A DNA stretch of 64,000 nucleotides from Vibrio fortis (GTDB lineage Bacteria > Pseudomonadota > Gammaproteobacteria > Enterobacterales > Vibrionaceae). How positions within the stretch are numbered: the first letter of the stretch is position 1; the number at the start of each line of letters is the position of its first letter. Where the stretch lies: contig NZ_AP025487.1 of the NCBI RefSeq assembly GCF_024347475.1, forward strand, positions 682,001 through 746,000, read 5' to 3'. The position numbers and the translations under genes were made by a program. The notes beneath the pieces were generated by a model. The model saw nothing but the letters and a program-made list of their open reading frames with translations, made no database searches and was not told the origin of the DNA. This document shows positions 45,226 to 52,449 of this stretch, in pieces.

Positions 45226-46788
45226 ATGAGTAACCAAGCAGTAAACAAAGCTCCTGCTTCTGAGAAAATCAGTGGTATGGATCGCTTTCTAAACTTCATT
45301 GAACGTGCCGGTAACAAGATCCCAGATCCTGCGATCCTGTTCTTTTGGGCACTCGTTATCGTATGGGTATCATCTGCTCTTTTGTCGAATGTTTCATTCG
45401 ATCTAATCAACCCTCGTACGGGTGATGCTCTAGAAGTCAACAACCTACTTACTGGTGAGGCTCTGGCGAGTTTCCTAGCGAACATGGTGACGACATTTAC
45501 AGGTTTTGCACCGCTGGGTATCGTACTGGTAGCGATGCTAGGTGTTGGTGTTGCTGACTCTTCAGGCTTCATCACTACAGGCCTAAAGAAGATGCTGAAC
45601 TTCACGCCAGCTAAACTTCTTACACCAATGCTAATCTTGGTTGCTATCGTTTCTCACACAGCAGCTGACGCAGGTTACGTACTGGTTATTCCACTAGGTG
45701 GTATCATCTTCCACGCAGCAGGCCGTCACCCTCTAGCGGGTATCGCGGCAGCGTTTGCTGGTGTATCGGGTGGTTTCTCTGCAAACTTTATCCCTTCAGG
45801 TATCGACCCTCTATTAGCGGGCTTCACTCAAACTGCGGCAAACGTTCTTGACCCAGACTACGTGATCAACCCACTAGCGAATATCTTCTTTACGGGTCTA
45901 TCTTCAATCATTATCGTTGCTATCGGTTGGTACGTAACTGAGAAGATCATCGAGCCTCGTCTTGCAAACACACCAGTTGATGAAGATGCTGAAGAAGCAC
46001 CAGACCTAGGTACGTTCACAGCGATTGAATCTAAAGCATTCCGCTACGCGGGTTGGGCAATGGTTGCTGGTATCGCACTATTGGTTGCAGCTCTTATTCC
46101 AGAAAACTCGGCACTTCGTTCTCCTGAAGGTGAGCTAACTGCGTTCTCTGCGCCGGTAATGAAATCTATCGTTCCTCTGATCTTCATCCTGTTTATCATC
46201 CCAGGTATCGTTTACGGCCGTGTTGCTGGTACGTTTAAGAACAGCAACGATGTTATCAAAGCAATGTCTGACACAATGGCAACGATGGGCGCATACATTG
46301 TAATGTCGTTCTTCTGTGCACAGTTCCTGTCTGCATTCGGTCAATCAAACATTGGTACTATGCTAGCGCTATACGGTGCTGAAGGCCTGAAAGCGATGGA
46401 CCTACCGGGTGAAGCGACAGTTGTTGGTATGATCCTTCTAACAGCAGCAGTTAACCTTCTAGTTGGTTCTGCATCAGCTAAGTGGGCTCTGATTGGTCCA
46501 ATCCTAGTTCCAATGCTAATGGCGGTGGGTATCTCTCCAGAGCTATCTCAAGCAGCTTACCGTGTGGGCGATTCTGTATCTAACATCATCTCTCCACTGA
46601 TGGTGTTCTTCCCACTGGTTGTTGTTTACTGTCAACGTTACGTTAAGTCGACAGGTATCGGTACACTGGCTTCTCTAATGATGCCTTTCTCTATCGCAAT
46701 GCTAATTGGTTGGTCTATCTTCCTACTAGGTTACTGGGCGCTAGGTATCCCGCTGGGTATTCAAGCTCCATACACTTACACCATGTAA
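45226..46788 (+). CDS. abgT: AbgT family transporter
   Basis: The 520-residue inner-membrane protein matches the AbgT family: IPDPAILFFWALVIVW near the N-terminus, LGIVLVAMLGVGVADSSGF, SHTAADAGYVLVIPLGGIIF and SASAKWALIGPILVPML. Members have been described as p-aminobenzoyl-glutamate importers in E. coli and as sulfonamide/antimetabolite exporters elsewhere, so direction and substrate are open. It stands alone between terminators. The ATG at 45226 has a GGAG site. Confidence 0.92.
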   Translation: MSNQAVNKAPASEKISGMDRFLNFIERAGNKIPDPAILFFWALVIVWVSSALLSNVSFDLINPRTGDALEVNNLLTGEALASFLANMVTTFTGFAPLGIVLVAMLGVGVADSSGFITTGLKKMLNFTPAKLLTPMLILVAIVSHTAADAGYVLVIPLGGIIFHAAGRHPLAGIAAAFAGVSGGFSANFIPSGIDPLLAGFTQTAANVLDPDYVINPLANIFFTGLSSIIIVAIGWYVTEKIIEPRLANTPVDEDAEEAPDLGTFTAIESKAFRYAGWAMVAGIALLVAALIPENSALRSPEGELTAFSAPVMKSIVPLIFILFIIPGIVYGRVAGTFKNSNDVIKAMSDTMATMGAYIVMSFFCAQFLSAFGQSNIGTMLALYGAEGLKAMDLPGEATVVGMILLTAAVNLLVGSASAKWALIGPILVPMLMAVGISPELSQAAYRVGDSVSNIISPLMVFFPLVVVYCQRYVKSTGIGTLASLMMPFSIAMLIGWSIFLLGYWALGIPLGIQAPYTYTM

Positions 46789-46824
46789 GATTGAACTAAG
46801 CGAAATTAAGCTTAATTTGTTCCT

Positions 46825-46855
46825 AAGCCCGCACCGAAAAGTGCGGGCTTTTTTT
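46825..46855 (+). terminator. Terminator after abgT
   Basis: A perfect 10-bp stem AAGCCCGCAC / GTGCGGGCTT with loop CGAAAA, followed by TTTTT. Confidence 0.9.
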
Positions 46856-46960
46856 CGCTCTATTTTTCAATCTTTTTTATATCCAAAAGAAAGGCACTCA
46901 GCTTATACTCCGGATTACGGCTAATTGTTGGCCGGTACAAATTAGGAAATCCCATTCATC

Positions 46961-48241
46961 ATGAAAATTCTGCTTCTGGTAGGGTTAATTGTTTTAAATG
47001 GTCTGTTTGCCATGTCAGAAATTGCATTGGTAGCAGCAAAAAATAGTCGCTTAAAGCGTTTAGCTGAAAAGCATCGTTCTGCACAAGTCGCTCTAGACTT
47101 AAAAGAAAACCCAACGCGGTTCCTTTCTACGATTCAAATTGGTATTACGGTTATTGGCTTGCTCAGCGGCATCGTCGGTGAAGCCACACTCTCTGCTCCA
47201 CTCGCTGTGCAATTAGAGCTATGGGGACTGGAGGCAACTCAAGCAAATATTCTCTCGACTGCGGTTGTGGTTGTCGGCATTACGTACTTTGCGATCGTTG
47301 TAGGTGAGTTGGTGCCAAAGCGCTTTGCGCAATCGCAAGCGGAAAACATCGCTATATTGGTCGCTCTACCTATTCATTGGCTCTCTAAGCTCACCACGCC
47401 ATTTGTGTTCGCGTTGTCTGCCTCTACAGAGGGGATACTGAGGCTTATGGGGCGAAATGGTAGTGAAGATAGCGTGACAGAAGATGATATCTATGCCTTG
47501 GTCAAAGAGGGCTCAGATACGGGCGTGATTGAGCGTGGTGAACAAGAGATGATCCGCAATATTCTGCAGTTGGATGACAGATTGGTGAGCTCGCTGATGA
47601 CGCCTCGTCGTGACGTCGACTTTCTCGATATTGAACAGCCAATTGAGGTGTTGCTGAAAAAGATCAAAAGCTCCAAACACAGTGTGTTTCCAGTGTGCCA
47701 AGAAGGCATGAGTAAGGTTCTCGGTACTGTTTCGGCAAAAGCACTTTTGAATAACAGTCATCAGCTGAGTCTTCAGGTCATCATGGGGTTATCCAAATCG
47801 CCTATCTATCTTCCTGAGTCTATGAAAGGTCTGCGTTTGCTGAGCTATTTCAAAGAGTCGGGTACGCAAATGGCGTTTATTGTCGATGAGTACGGCGATG
47901 TACAAGGTCTAGTGACCCACTACGATGTACTCGAAGCGATTGCGGGTGAGCTTTCAAATCATCCGAACGATCTTTGGACGGAACTGACAGAGCAGGGCAT
48001 GCTGGTGGATGGTTTGATACCTATCAGCGAGCTTAAAAACCGCCTAGAGCTTTCTGAGCTTGAAGGGGAAGAAGAAGGCTTTCAAACATTAAACGGGATG
48101 ATCACTTGGCTAGTCGGCCGTTTACCTGATGTTGGTGAGGTCGTACAGTGTCAACAATGGGTATTTGAAATCATCGCCGTTGAGAACAACCGAATCATGA
48201 AAGTGAAGGCCTCGCTACTAGAGCAAGAAGCCACTGAATAG
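46961..48241 (+). CDS. CNNM/CorC-type membrane protein with CBS domains (YtfL/PaeA-like)
   Basis: The 426-residue protein has an N-terminal DUF21/CNNM membrane domain (LIVLNGLFAMSEIALVAAKN, LSTIQIGITVIGLLSG, VVGELVPKRFAQSQAENIAI), two CBS domains from about residue 200 (SSLMTPRRDVDFLDIEQPIE, FIVDEYGDVQGLVTHYDVLE) and a C-terminal CorC/HlyC transporter-associated domain. Such proteins are often labelled hemolysin but are more likely ion or polyamine transport modulators; E. coli PaeA (YtfL) exports cadaverine/putrescine. The role here is inferred by similarity. It is followed by a terminator that overlaps the region upstream of tadA. Confidence 0.9.
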   Translation: MKILLLVGLIVLNGLFAMSEIALVAAKNSRLKRLAEKHRSAQVALDLKENPTRFLSTIQIGITVIGLLSGIVGEATLSAPLAVQLELWGLEATQANILSTAVVVVGITYFAIVVGELVPKRFAQSQAENIAILVALPIHWLSKLTTPFVFALSASTEGILRLMGRNGSEDSVTEDDIYALVKEGSDTGVIERGEQEMIRNILQLDDRLVSSLMTPRRDVDFLDIEQPIEVLLKKIKSSKHSVFPVCQEGMSKVLGTVSAKALLNNSHQLSLQVIMGLSKSPIYLPESMKGLRLLSYFKESGTQMAFIVDEYGDVQGLVTHYDVLEAIAGELSNHPNDLWTELTEQGMLVDGLIPISELKNRLELSELEGEEEGFQTLNGMITWLVGRLPDVGEVVQCQQWVFEIIAVENNRIMKVKASLLEQEATE

Positions 48242-48270
48242 TGCAATTTCATTTTCGATGACGATCAAAT

Positions 48271-48298
48271 AAAGGTATGCTCAGCGCATGCCTTTTTT
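48271..48298 (+). terminator. Terminator between the CorC-type gene and tadA
   Basis: A 10-bp stem AAAGGTATGC / GCATGCCTTT (one G-T pair) with loop TCAGC, followed by a T-run. It overlaps an ATG that could be mistaken for the tadA start. Confidence 0.75.
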
Positions 48299-48315
48299 GT
48301 TTTTGGGAGTTTCTT

Positions 48316-48849
48316 TTGTCTGACCATCAATTTACATCGCAAGATGAAGCCTTTATGCGCCGAGCTATGGAGTTAGCACATCAAGCTGAGCTCGAAGGCG
48401 AGGTTCCGGTTGGTGCGGTATTGGTAAAAGATGGTGAAATCATCTCAGAAGGGTGGAACCGCTCGATTGGCAGCCACGATGCGACCGCGCATGCTGAAGT
48501 TGAAACCCTGCGTAAGGCAGGTCAAACATTAGAGAACTACCGTCTTCTCGATACCACGCTCTATGTGACATTAGAGCCATGCCCTATGTGTGCAGGGGCT
48601 CTTCTTCATAGTCGAGTGAAGCGCATTGTCTTTGGTGCACCAGACTTGAAAGCGGGTGCCGCGGGCACGGTATTAAACCTGTTCGATAGCCAAGCGTCTT
48701 ACCATTATGCAGATGTGGAAAATGGCTTGTTGGAAGAAGAGTGCCGAGCTCAATTACAGGCGTTTTTCAAAAGGCGCCGTAAAGAGATCAAAGAGAAAAA
48801 ACAGCAACAGAAACTAGCGCAAGCTAAAGAAGATCAACAAGGAATGTAG
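48316..48849 (+). CDS. tadA: tRNA-specific adenosine deaminase TadA
   Basis: TadA converts A34 to inosine in tRNA-Arg(ACG). The 177-residue protein has the zinc-deaminase motifs DATAHAEVETLR and LEPCPMCAGAL, where the His, two Cys and the proton-shuttling Glu are conserved. The start was set at TTG 48316, giving MSDHQFTSQDEAFMRRAME like other TadA proteins and preceded by a GGGAG site six bases away. The longer frame from ATG 48277 lies across the terminator hairpin of the preceding gene and adds Cys/Phe-rich residues without conservation. Confidence 0.92.
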   Translation: MSDHQFTSQDEAFMRRAMELAHQAELEGEVPVGAVLVKDGEIISEGWNRSIGSHDATAHAEVETLRKAGQTLENYRLLDTTLYVTLEPCPMCAGALLHSRVKRIVFGAPDLKAGAAGTVLNLFDSQASYHYADVENGLLEEECRAQLQAFFKRRRKEIKEKKQQQKLAQAKEDQQGM

Positions 48850-48977
48850 TTGGGACAGGTGGCGATACTTCGCAATAGTGATTGTCACTCTAGCAAACAT
48901 CTAATGCTCTCTATGACGAACATTAGAGTGACATTTCGAGATAAAATTAGATGCTTGCTGATGATGTTCTTTTCGGT
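48850..48977. other. Inverted repeat downstream of tadA
   Basis: A 10-base inverted repeat, TGTCACTCTA near 48892 and TAGAGTGACA near 48934, frames a shorter alternative pair CTAATG / CATTAG. It could form two exclusive RNA hairpins between tadA and the small basic gene. Confidence 0.4.
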
Positions 48978-49103
48978 TTAGAGCATCTGTACGAAAGCTC
49001 TGTTTCGCCAGATGATTTTCTTTTTGTTGTTGGCCAGCATGCGCTTACGACGGTTAGCCACTACGGTTTTATAAAGGCGTTTGGAGCGTAACTTACGTTT
49101 CAT
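48978..49103 (-). CDS. Small basic protein of 41 residues
   Basis: On the minus strand, ATG at 49103 opens a 41-codon frame ending TAA. The product is extremely basic, beginning MKRKLRSKRLYKTVVANRRK and ending IIWRNRAFVQML; roughly two fifths of the residues are Lys or Arg. A GGGAGG site lies 12 bases before the ATG. It is too short for routine ORF calling. The composition is like ribosome-associated or nucleoid peptides, but no family was recognised. It is the only gene-like feature in the 600-base space between tadA and ohr. Confidence 0.6.
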   Translation of the reverse strand: MKRKLRSKRLYKTVVANRRKRMLANNKKKIIWRNRAFVQML

Positions 49104-49449
49104 CTTTTTTAACGGCCTCCCACTATTAATATCAGTTGTGTTATGCAGCCAGAGTTGAGATGGAATATACCCGATACAACTTATCTGGGAATATTAGTTT
49201 GCAGCGTCACTTCAACGGCACCCACCTTATAGGTCAATTTTGTTGCAAATTAATGACAAGTGATGCTTGTTATTTCTCATATGTATGGCAATCAAAGGTG
49301 CTTTTCAAGTAGCAAATTTAGGATGAGTGATTACGGTGGCAGATTGAACCGAGAGAATGGTTAGCCTTTCGCCAAATAAAATAATAACTGTACTCTTTGA
49401 ATACAGAAACACCGGCCAATGAGCCGGTGTTTTTAGTTCGGGTTAGAGC
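49104..49449. other. Spacer between small basic gene and ohr terminator
   Basis: Apart from the hairpin terminator at 49407-49434, nothing was recognised here. It probably contains the promoter of the small basic gene. Confidence 0.4.
49407..49434. terminator. Terminator after ohr
   Basis: A perfect 10-bp stem AAACACCGGC / GCCGGTGTTT with a 6-base loop and T/A-rich ends on either side. Confidence 0.85.
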
Positions 49450-49872
49450 TTAGATTGCTTCGCCGTTTACAGTCACCGCAACATCAATGTTGCCACGCAC
49501 AGCGTTTGAGTATGGACAAACTTGATGAGCAACTCGAGTTAGTTCAAGAGCTTGTTCTTGTGGGAGGTCTAGTTCGACTGCAAGGCTTACGCTAAGCGCA
49601 AATCCACCTGTTTGATTTGGGCCGATAGCAACTTCTGCAGTCACTGGCGCTTTGGCTAGCGTAACTTTCGCTTCACGTGCAACGTGTAAGATAGCGTTCG
49701 AGAAACACGCTGAATAACCCGCAGCAAATAGTTGCTCTGGGTTAGTTGCGAGTCCGGTGCCGCCCATCTCTTTTGGGTAAGCCAGCTCAAGTGCTAGTAA
49801 ACCATCGTCTGTTTTCACTTGTCCGTTGCGGCCAGCAAGAGCGGTTGCTTTAGTTGTGTAGAGTGTTGTCAT
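49450..49872 (-). CDS. ohr: Organic hydroperoxide resistance protein Ohr
   Basis: Ohr is a thiol peroxidase that reduces organic (fatty acid) hydroperoxides. The 140-residue protein has both catalytic Cys residues: Cys56 in FAAGYSACFSNAIL and Cys119 in HQVCPYSNAVRGN. The N-terminal TTKATALAGRNGQVKTDDG matches the family. It is transcribed divergently from its regulator ohrR with a 139-base spacer that holds palindromic operators, the standard ohr/ohrR arrangement. Confidence 0.96.
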   Translation of the reverse strand: MTTLYTTKATALAGRNGQVKTDDGLLALELAYPKEMGGTGLATNPEQLFAAGYSACFSNAILHVAREAKVTLAKAPVTAEVAIGPNQTGGFALSVSLAVELDLPQEQALELTRVAHQVCPYSNAVRGNIDVAVTVNGEAI

Positions 49873-49902
49873 ATCGTTTACCTTTTTGCTTTTAAGTTGT
49901 GT

Positions 49903-49966
49903 GCAATTTAATTGCTTGCAATCTTATATCGAAATAAACTGTGAATGCAACTATATTGTGCGCAAT
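49903..49966. promoter_or_regulatory. Candidate OhrR operators between ohr and ohrR
   Basis: Two similar inverted repeats: GCAATTTAATTGC at 49903-49915 and ATTGTGCGCAAT at 49955-49966. They lie in the divergent promoter region where OhrR of the MarR family would bind and repress both genes until oxidised. Confidence 0.55.
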
Positions 49967-50011
49967 TTATTTTTAGTGCGTTCACCAGTGCAAACAAAAG
50001 ATGAGAACGGT

Positions 50012-50443
50012 ATGAGTAGTGATGAGCAGTTGTTGTTAGACAATCAGGTGTGCTTTCCTTTATATAGCGCTGCGAATGCGGTGGTTCGAGCATACCGCCC
50101 TTTGTTGGAAGAGCTTGAGCTGACTTACTCTCAGTACTTGGTAATGATGGTGCTTTGGGAGCAAGATGGTGCCAGCGTCAAAGACATAGGCTCACGACTG
50201 CACTTAGATTCGGGTACTCTAACGCCGTTGCTAAAACGACTCGAAGGAAAAGGGTTCGTTGAACGAGGCCGCTGTCAGCAAGATGAGCGCGTGCGAGTGC
50301 TCAAACTGACAGAGAGTGGGGTAGAGCTTAAAATTAAGGCGAAATCAGTCCCTGAAGCGATGAAATGTAAATTAACCTTGGAACTGGATGAGTTGCTGGC
50401 TCTGAAGAGTTTGTGCGAAAAGGTATTGGATAAGCTGAGTTAA
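50012..50443 (+). CDS. ohrR: MarR-family redox regulator OhrR
   Basis: OhrR represses ohr and is inactivated when organic hydroperoxide oxidises a conserved N-terminal Cys. The 143-residue product keeps that residue (Cys14 in LDNQVCFPLYSAANA) and the Tyr in the LTYSQYLVMMVLWEQ helix, then the winged helix KDIGSRLHLDSGTLTPLLKR and the wing GRCQQDERVRVLKLT. The start was placed at 50012, where the conserved N-terminus begins; the frame is open upstream to 49886 through the operator region. A terminator follows. Confidence 0.94.
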   Translation: MSSDEQLLLDNQVCFPLYSAANAVVRAYRPLLEELELTYSQYLVMMVLWEQDGASVKDIGSRLHLDSGTLTPLLKRLEGKGFVERGRCQQDERVRVLKLTESGVELKIKAKSVPEAMKCKLTLELDELLALKSLCEKVLDKLS

Positions 50444-50465
50444 CCTGTTCTTTCAGGCAAATGCT

Positions 50466-50495
50466 AAAAAGCCACACATCGGTGTGGCTTTTTTG
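50466..50495. terminator. Bidirectional terminator between ohrR and mltF
   Basis: A perfect 12-bp stem AAAAAGCCACAC / GTGTGGCTTTTT with loop ATCG between convergent genes. Confidence 0.9.
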
Positions 50496-50507
50496 ATAGC
50501 GTCGCGT

Positions 50508-52109
50508 TTACTGCTCGCTAGATTCTGAGTCACTGGCCTCGGCTGCTGAGACTGCGCCGCTGATGGTTGAATCTGCTGCTGAAATCGCAAGCGGCGGAAT
50601 CACGATTAAGTCTTCCATACTCGCTTCCTGTTCTTCTTCAGTCCGCTTGTTTACGTGGCCGATAATGCTTTGGTAATAGCGACGAATGTTCTCGACATAG
50701 GTCTTGGCTTCATCACCACGAGCATAGCCGTAACGTGTCTGGCTGTAGTACTTCTTCTGTCTTAGTAGAGGCAGCCTTTCTTTTACGTCACTCCACGAGT
50801 TTGGATCGCCGCCTTGTGCTTTAGTCAGTCGACGAGCATCCATCATGTGGCCGTAGCCTACATTATACGAAGCAAGAGCGAACCAGATCTTCTCATGTTG
50901 AGTGATTGAATCAGGGATACGATTGACGATACGACGCAAGTATTCCACACCACCTTGAACGGATTGTTTAGGATCCAAACGATTCGTCACACCAACGCTC
51001 TTTGCCGTCGGTAGTGTCAACATCATCATGCCACGCACACCTGTCGGAGATTTCGCAACAGGGTTCCAGTGAGACTCTTGGTAGGCAAGAGCAGCAATTA
51101 AGCGCCAATCAAACTCTTGAGAGTACTCTTGGAATAGAGGTGACCATTTTGGCAGCTTACTATCCAGTGCACGAATAAAGGCGCGAGTATCCACGTAATC
51201 GAAGCTTCCGATGTGACCGATGTATTTCTCTTCCAGAGTTGCAAGCTCACCAGACTGTTTAAGGTTACCGAAGAACTCAATCAGCAGGGCATATAGGCTT
51301 TCATCTTCTGATTTCTTCAAGTACCAAGAGATGGGTTGGTCTTCTGTTAACTCGAACGCAAGCGCAAGATCTGGGTAAAGTCGCTGCGCTAGTGACAGCT
51401 CAATTGAGTCTGCAACGGTAAAGCGCAGCTCGCCCTTAGAAACCTGTCTTAATAGATCGTTAATGTCGGCATTGCCTACTGACTCGTAAACAAAGTCAGG
51501 GTTAGATTGTTGAAGTTGATTGAGAGTCGGCTCAAAGTGAGACTCTTCAATCACAACGAGAGCAGGAGCCAATCTGTCGTCGATAGTGACTAACTCACTA
51601 TTTTCGTCATTCTGTTCTTTGTTTTGTTGCTCAATAAATTCCGCTTGGCGTTTATTCTCAAATTCAATCAGTTGTTCTAGGTTACGTGGGCGCCATTGAC
51701 CTTTTTTATAGACCACTTGTTGGCTCACGTAGTAGTACGCTGGAGCTGCACGGTAGCCGCGCGTTTGCTCATTGTTTTGAGTCAGCCCGGTCGCAATCAA
51801 GTCGATCTCACCTTTTTGAAGAGCGGGAAAGAGACCAGACAAGCGATATGCAGGCTTCATTTCTAGCTTCACGCCGAGCTGCTCTGCAAACTCTCGAGCT
51901 AATTCATAATCCAAGCCAGCGGGGCCGTCAGGGCCGATATAATAAGAGAGTTGGTTATTGAGTGTTCCGACTCTTAATACGCCGCGCTCTCGGATCCGCT
52001 CCAAGTCGCTTTTCGGTTCCGACTCAATTTGGCAGCCCGATAAACCGGCAATGACGATCGCGATGAGAAGAAGTTTGGATGAAAAAATGCGCGTAAGTGT
52101 ATGCATCAA
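50508..52109 (-). CDS. mltF: Membrane-bound lytic murein transglycosylase F
   Basis: MltF cleaves peptidoglycan glycan strands at the outer membrane to form 1,6-anhydro products. The 533-residue protein has an N-terminal membrane/lipoprotein signal with a Cys at GLSGCQ. A solute-binding-protein-like regulatory domain follows (RIRERGVLRVGTLNN, GEIDLIATGLTQ), then the C-terminal SLT domain with the catalytic Glu in ALAYQESHWNP and the motif GVRGMMMLTLPTAKSVGV. The tail after the SLT domain is Ser/Ala/Glu-rich. The start ATG is at 52109 (a second ATG follows at once). It is divergent from purL. Confidence 0.95.
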   Translation of the reverse strand: MMHTLTRIFSSKLLLIAIVIAGLSGCQIESEPKSDLERIRERGVLRVGTLNNQLSYYIGPDGPAGLDYELAREFAEQLGVKLEMKPAYRLSGLFPALQKGEIDLIATGLTQNNEQTRGYRAAPAYYYVSQQVVYKKGQWRPRNLEQLIEFENKRQAEFIEQQNKEQNDENSELVTIDDRLAPALVVIEESHFEPTLNQLQQSNPDFVYESVGNADINDLLRQVSKGELRFTVADSIELSLAQRLYPDLALAFELTEDQPISWYLKKSEDESLYALLIEFFGNLKQSGELATLEEKYIGHIGSFDYVDTRAFIRALDSKLPKWSPLFQEYSQEFDWRLIAALAYQESHWNPVAKSPTGVRGMMMLTLPTAKSVGVTNRLDPKQSVQGGVEYLRRIVNRIPDSITQHEKIWFALASYNVGYGHMMDARRLTKAQGGDPNSWSDVKERLPLLRQKKYYSQTRYGYARGDEAKTYVENIRRYYQSIIGHVNKRTEEEQEASMEDLIVIPPLAISAADSTISGAVSAAEASDSESSEQ

Positions 52110-52243
52110 AATGAAATCTCAAAAAAGTGACTCCCCTTTATATCAAACCGTTTGCTCTCGGCAAAGTGACTTTGGGTAAACGGAAGCAAAAGTGGCTAGA
52201 AATGCAGCAAAAGTAACAATTGCCAAGAAACATGAAAAAAATG

Positions 52244-52259
52244 ACGCAAACGGTTGCTT
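52244..52259. promoter_or_regulatory. PurR operator upstream of purL
   Basis: ACGCAAACGGTTGCTT fits the PurR pattern AnGCAAnCGnTTnCnT in every defined position. It lies just upstream of the purL promoter. Confidence 0.85.
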
Positions 52260-52265
52260 TTTTGG

Positions 52266-52294
52266 TTACGTCACAAAAATAATTGCTATATAAT
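52266..52294 (+). promoter_or_regulatory. purL promoter and long leader
   Basis: TTACGT (52266-52271) and a perfect TATAAT (52289-52294) are spaced by 17 bases, just after the PurR box. Transcription would give a leader of about 150 bases that contains a small hairpin, AGGTTT with AAACCT, near 52325. Confidence 0.65.
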
Positions 52295-52449
52295 GCGCCC
52301 GCAACAGAGAGGTGGAATCGGCATAGGTTTGGCAAAACCTTCGGGCTTACTTCCGGAATAGCTTCGAAGAAAAACAGTTAGGTTACTCCTAAAACCCACT
52401 GAATTTATTCCAATATCACCTTAATCAATTGCATAAGAGACCTAAGCAC

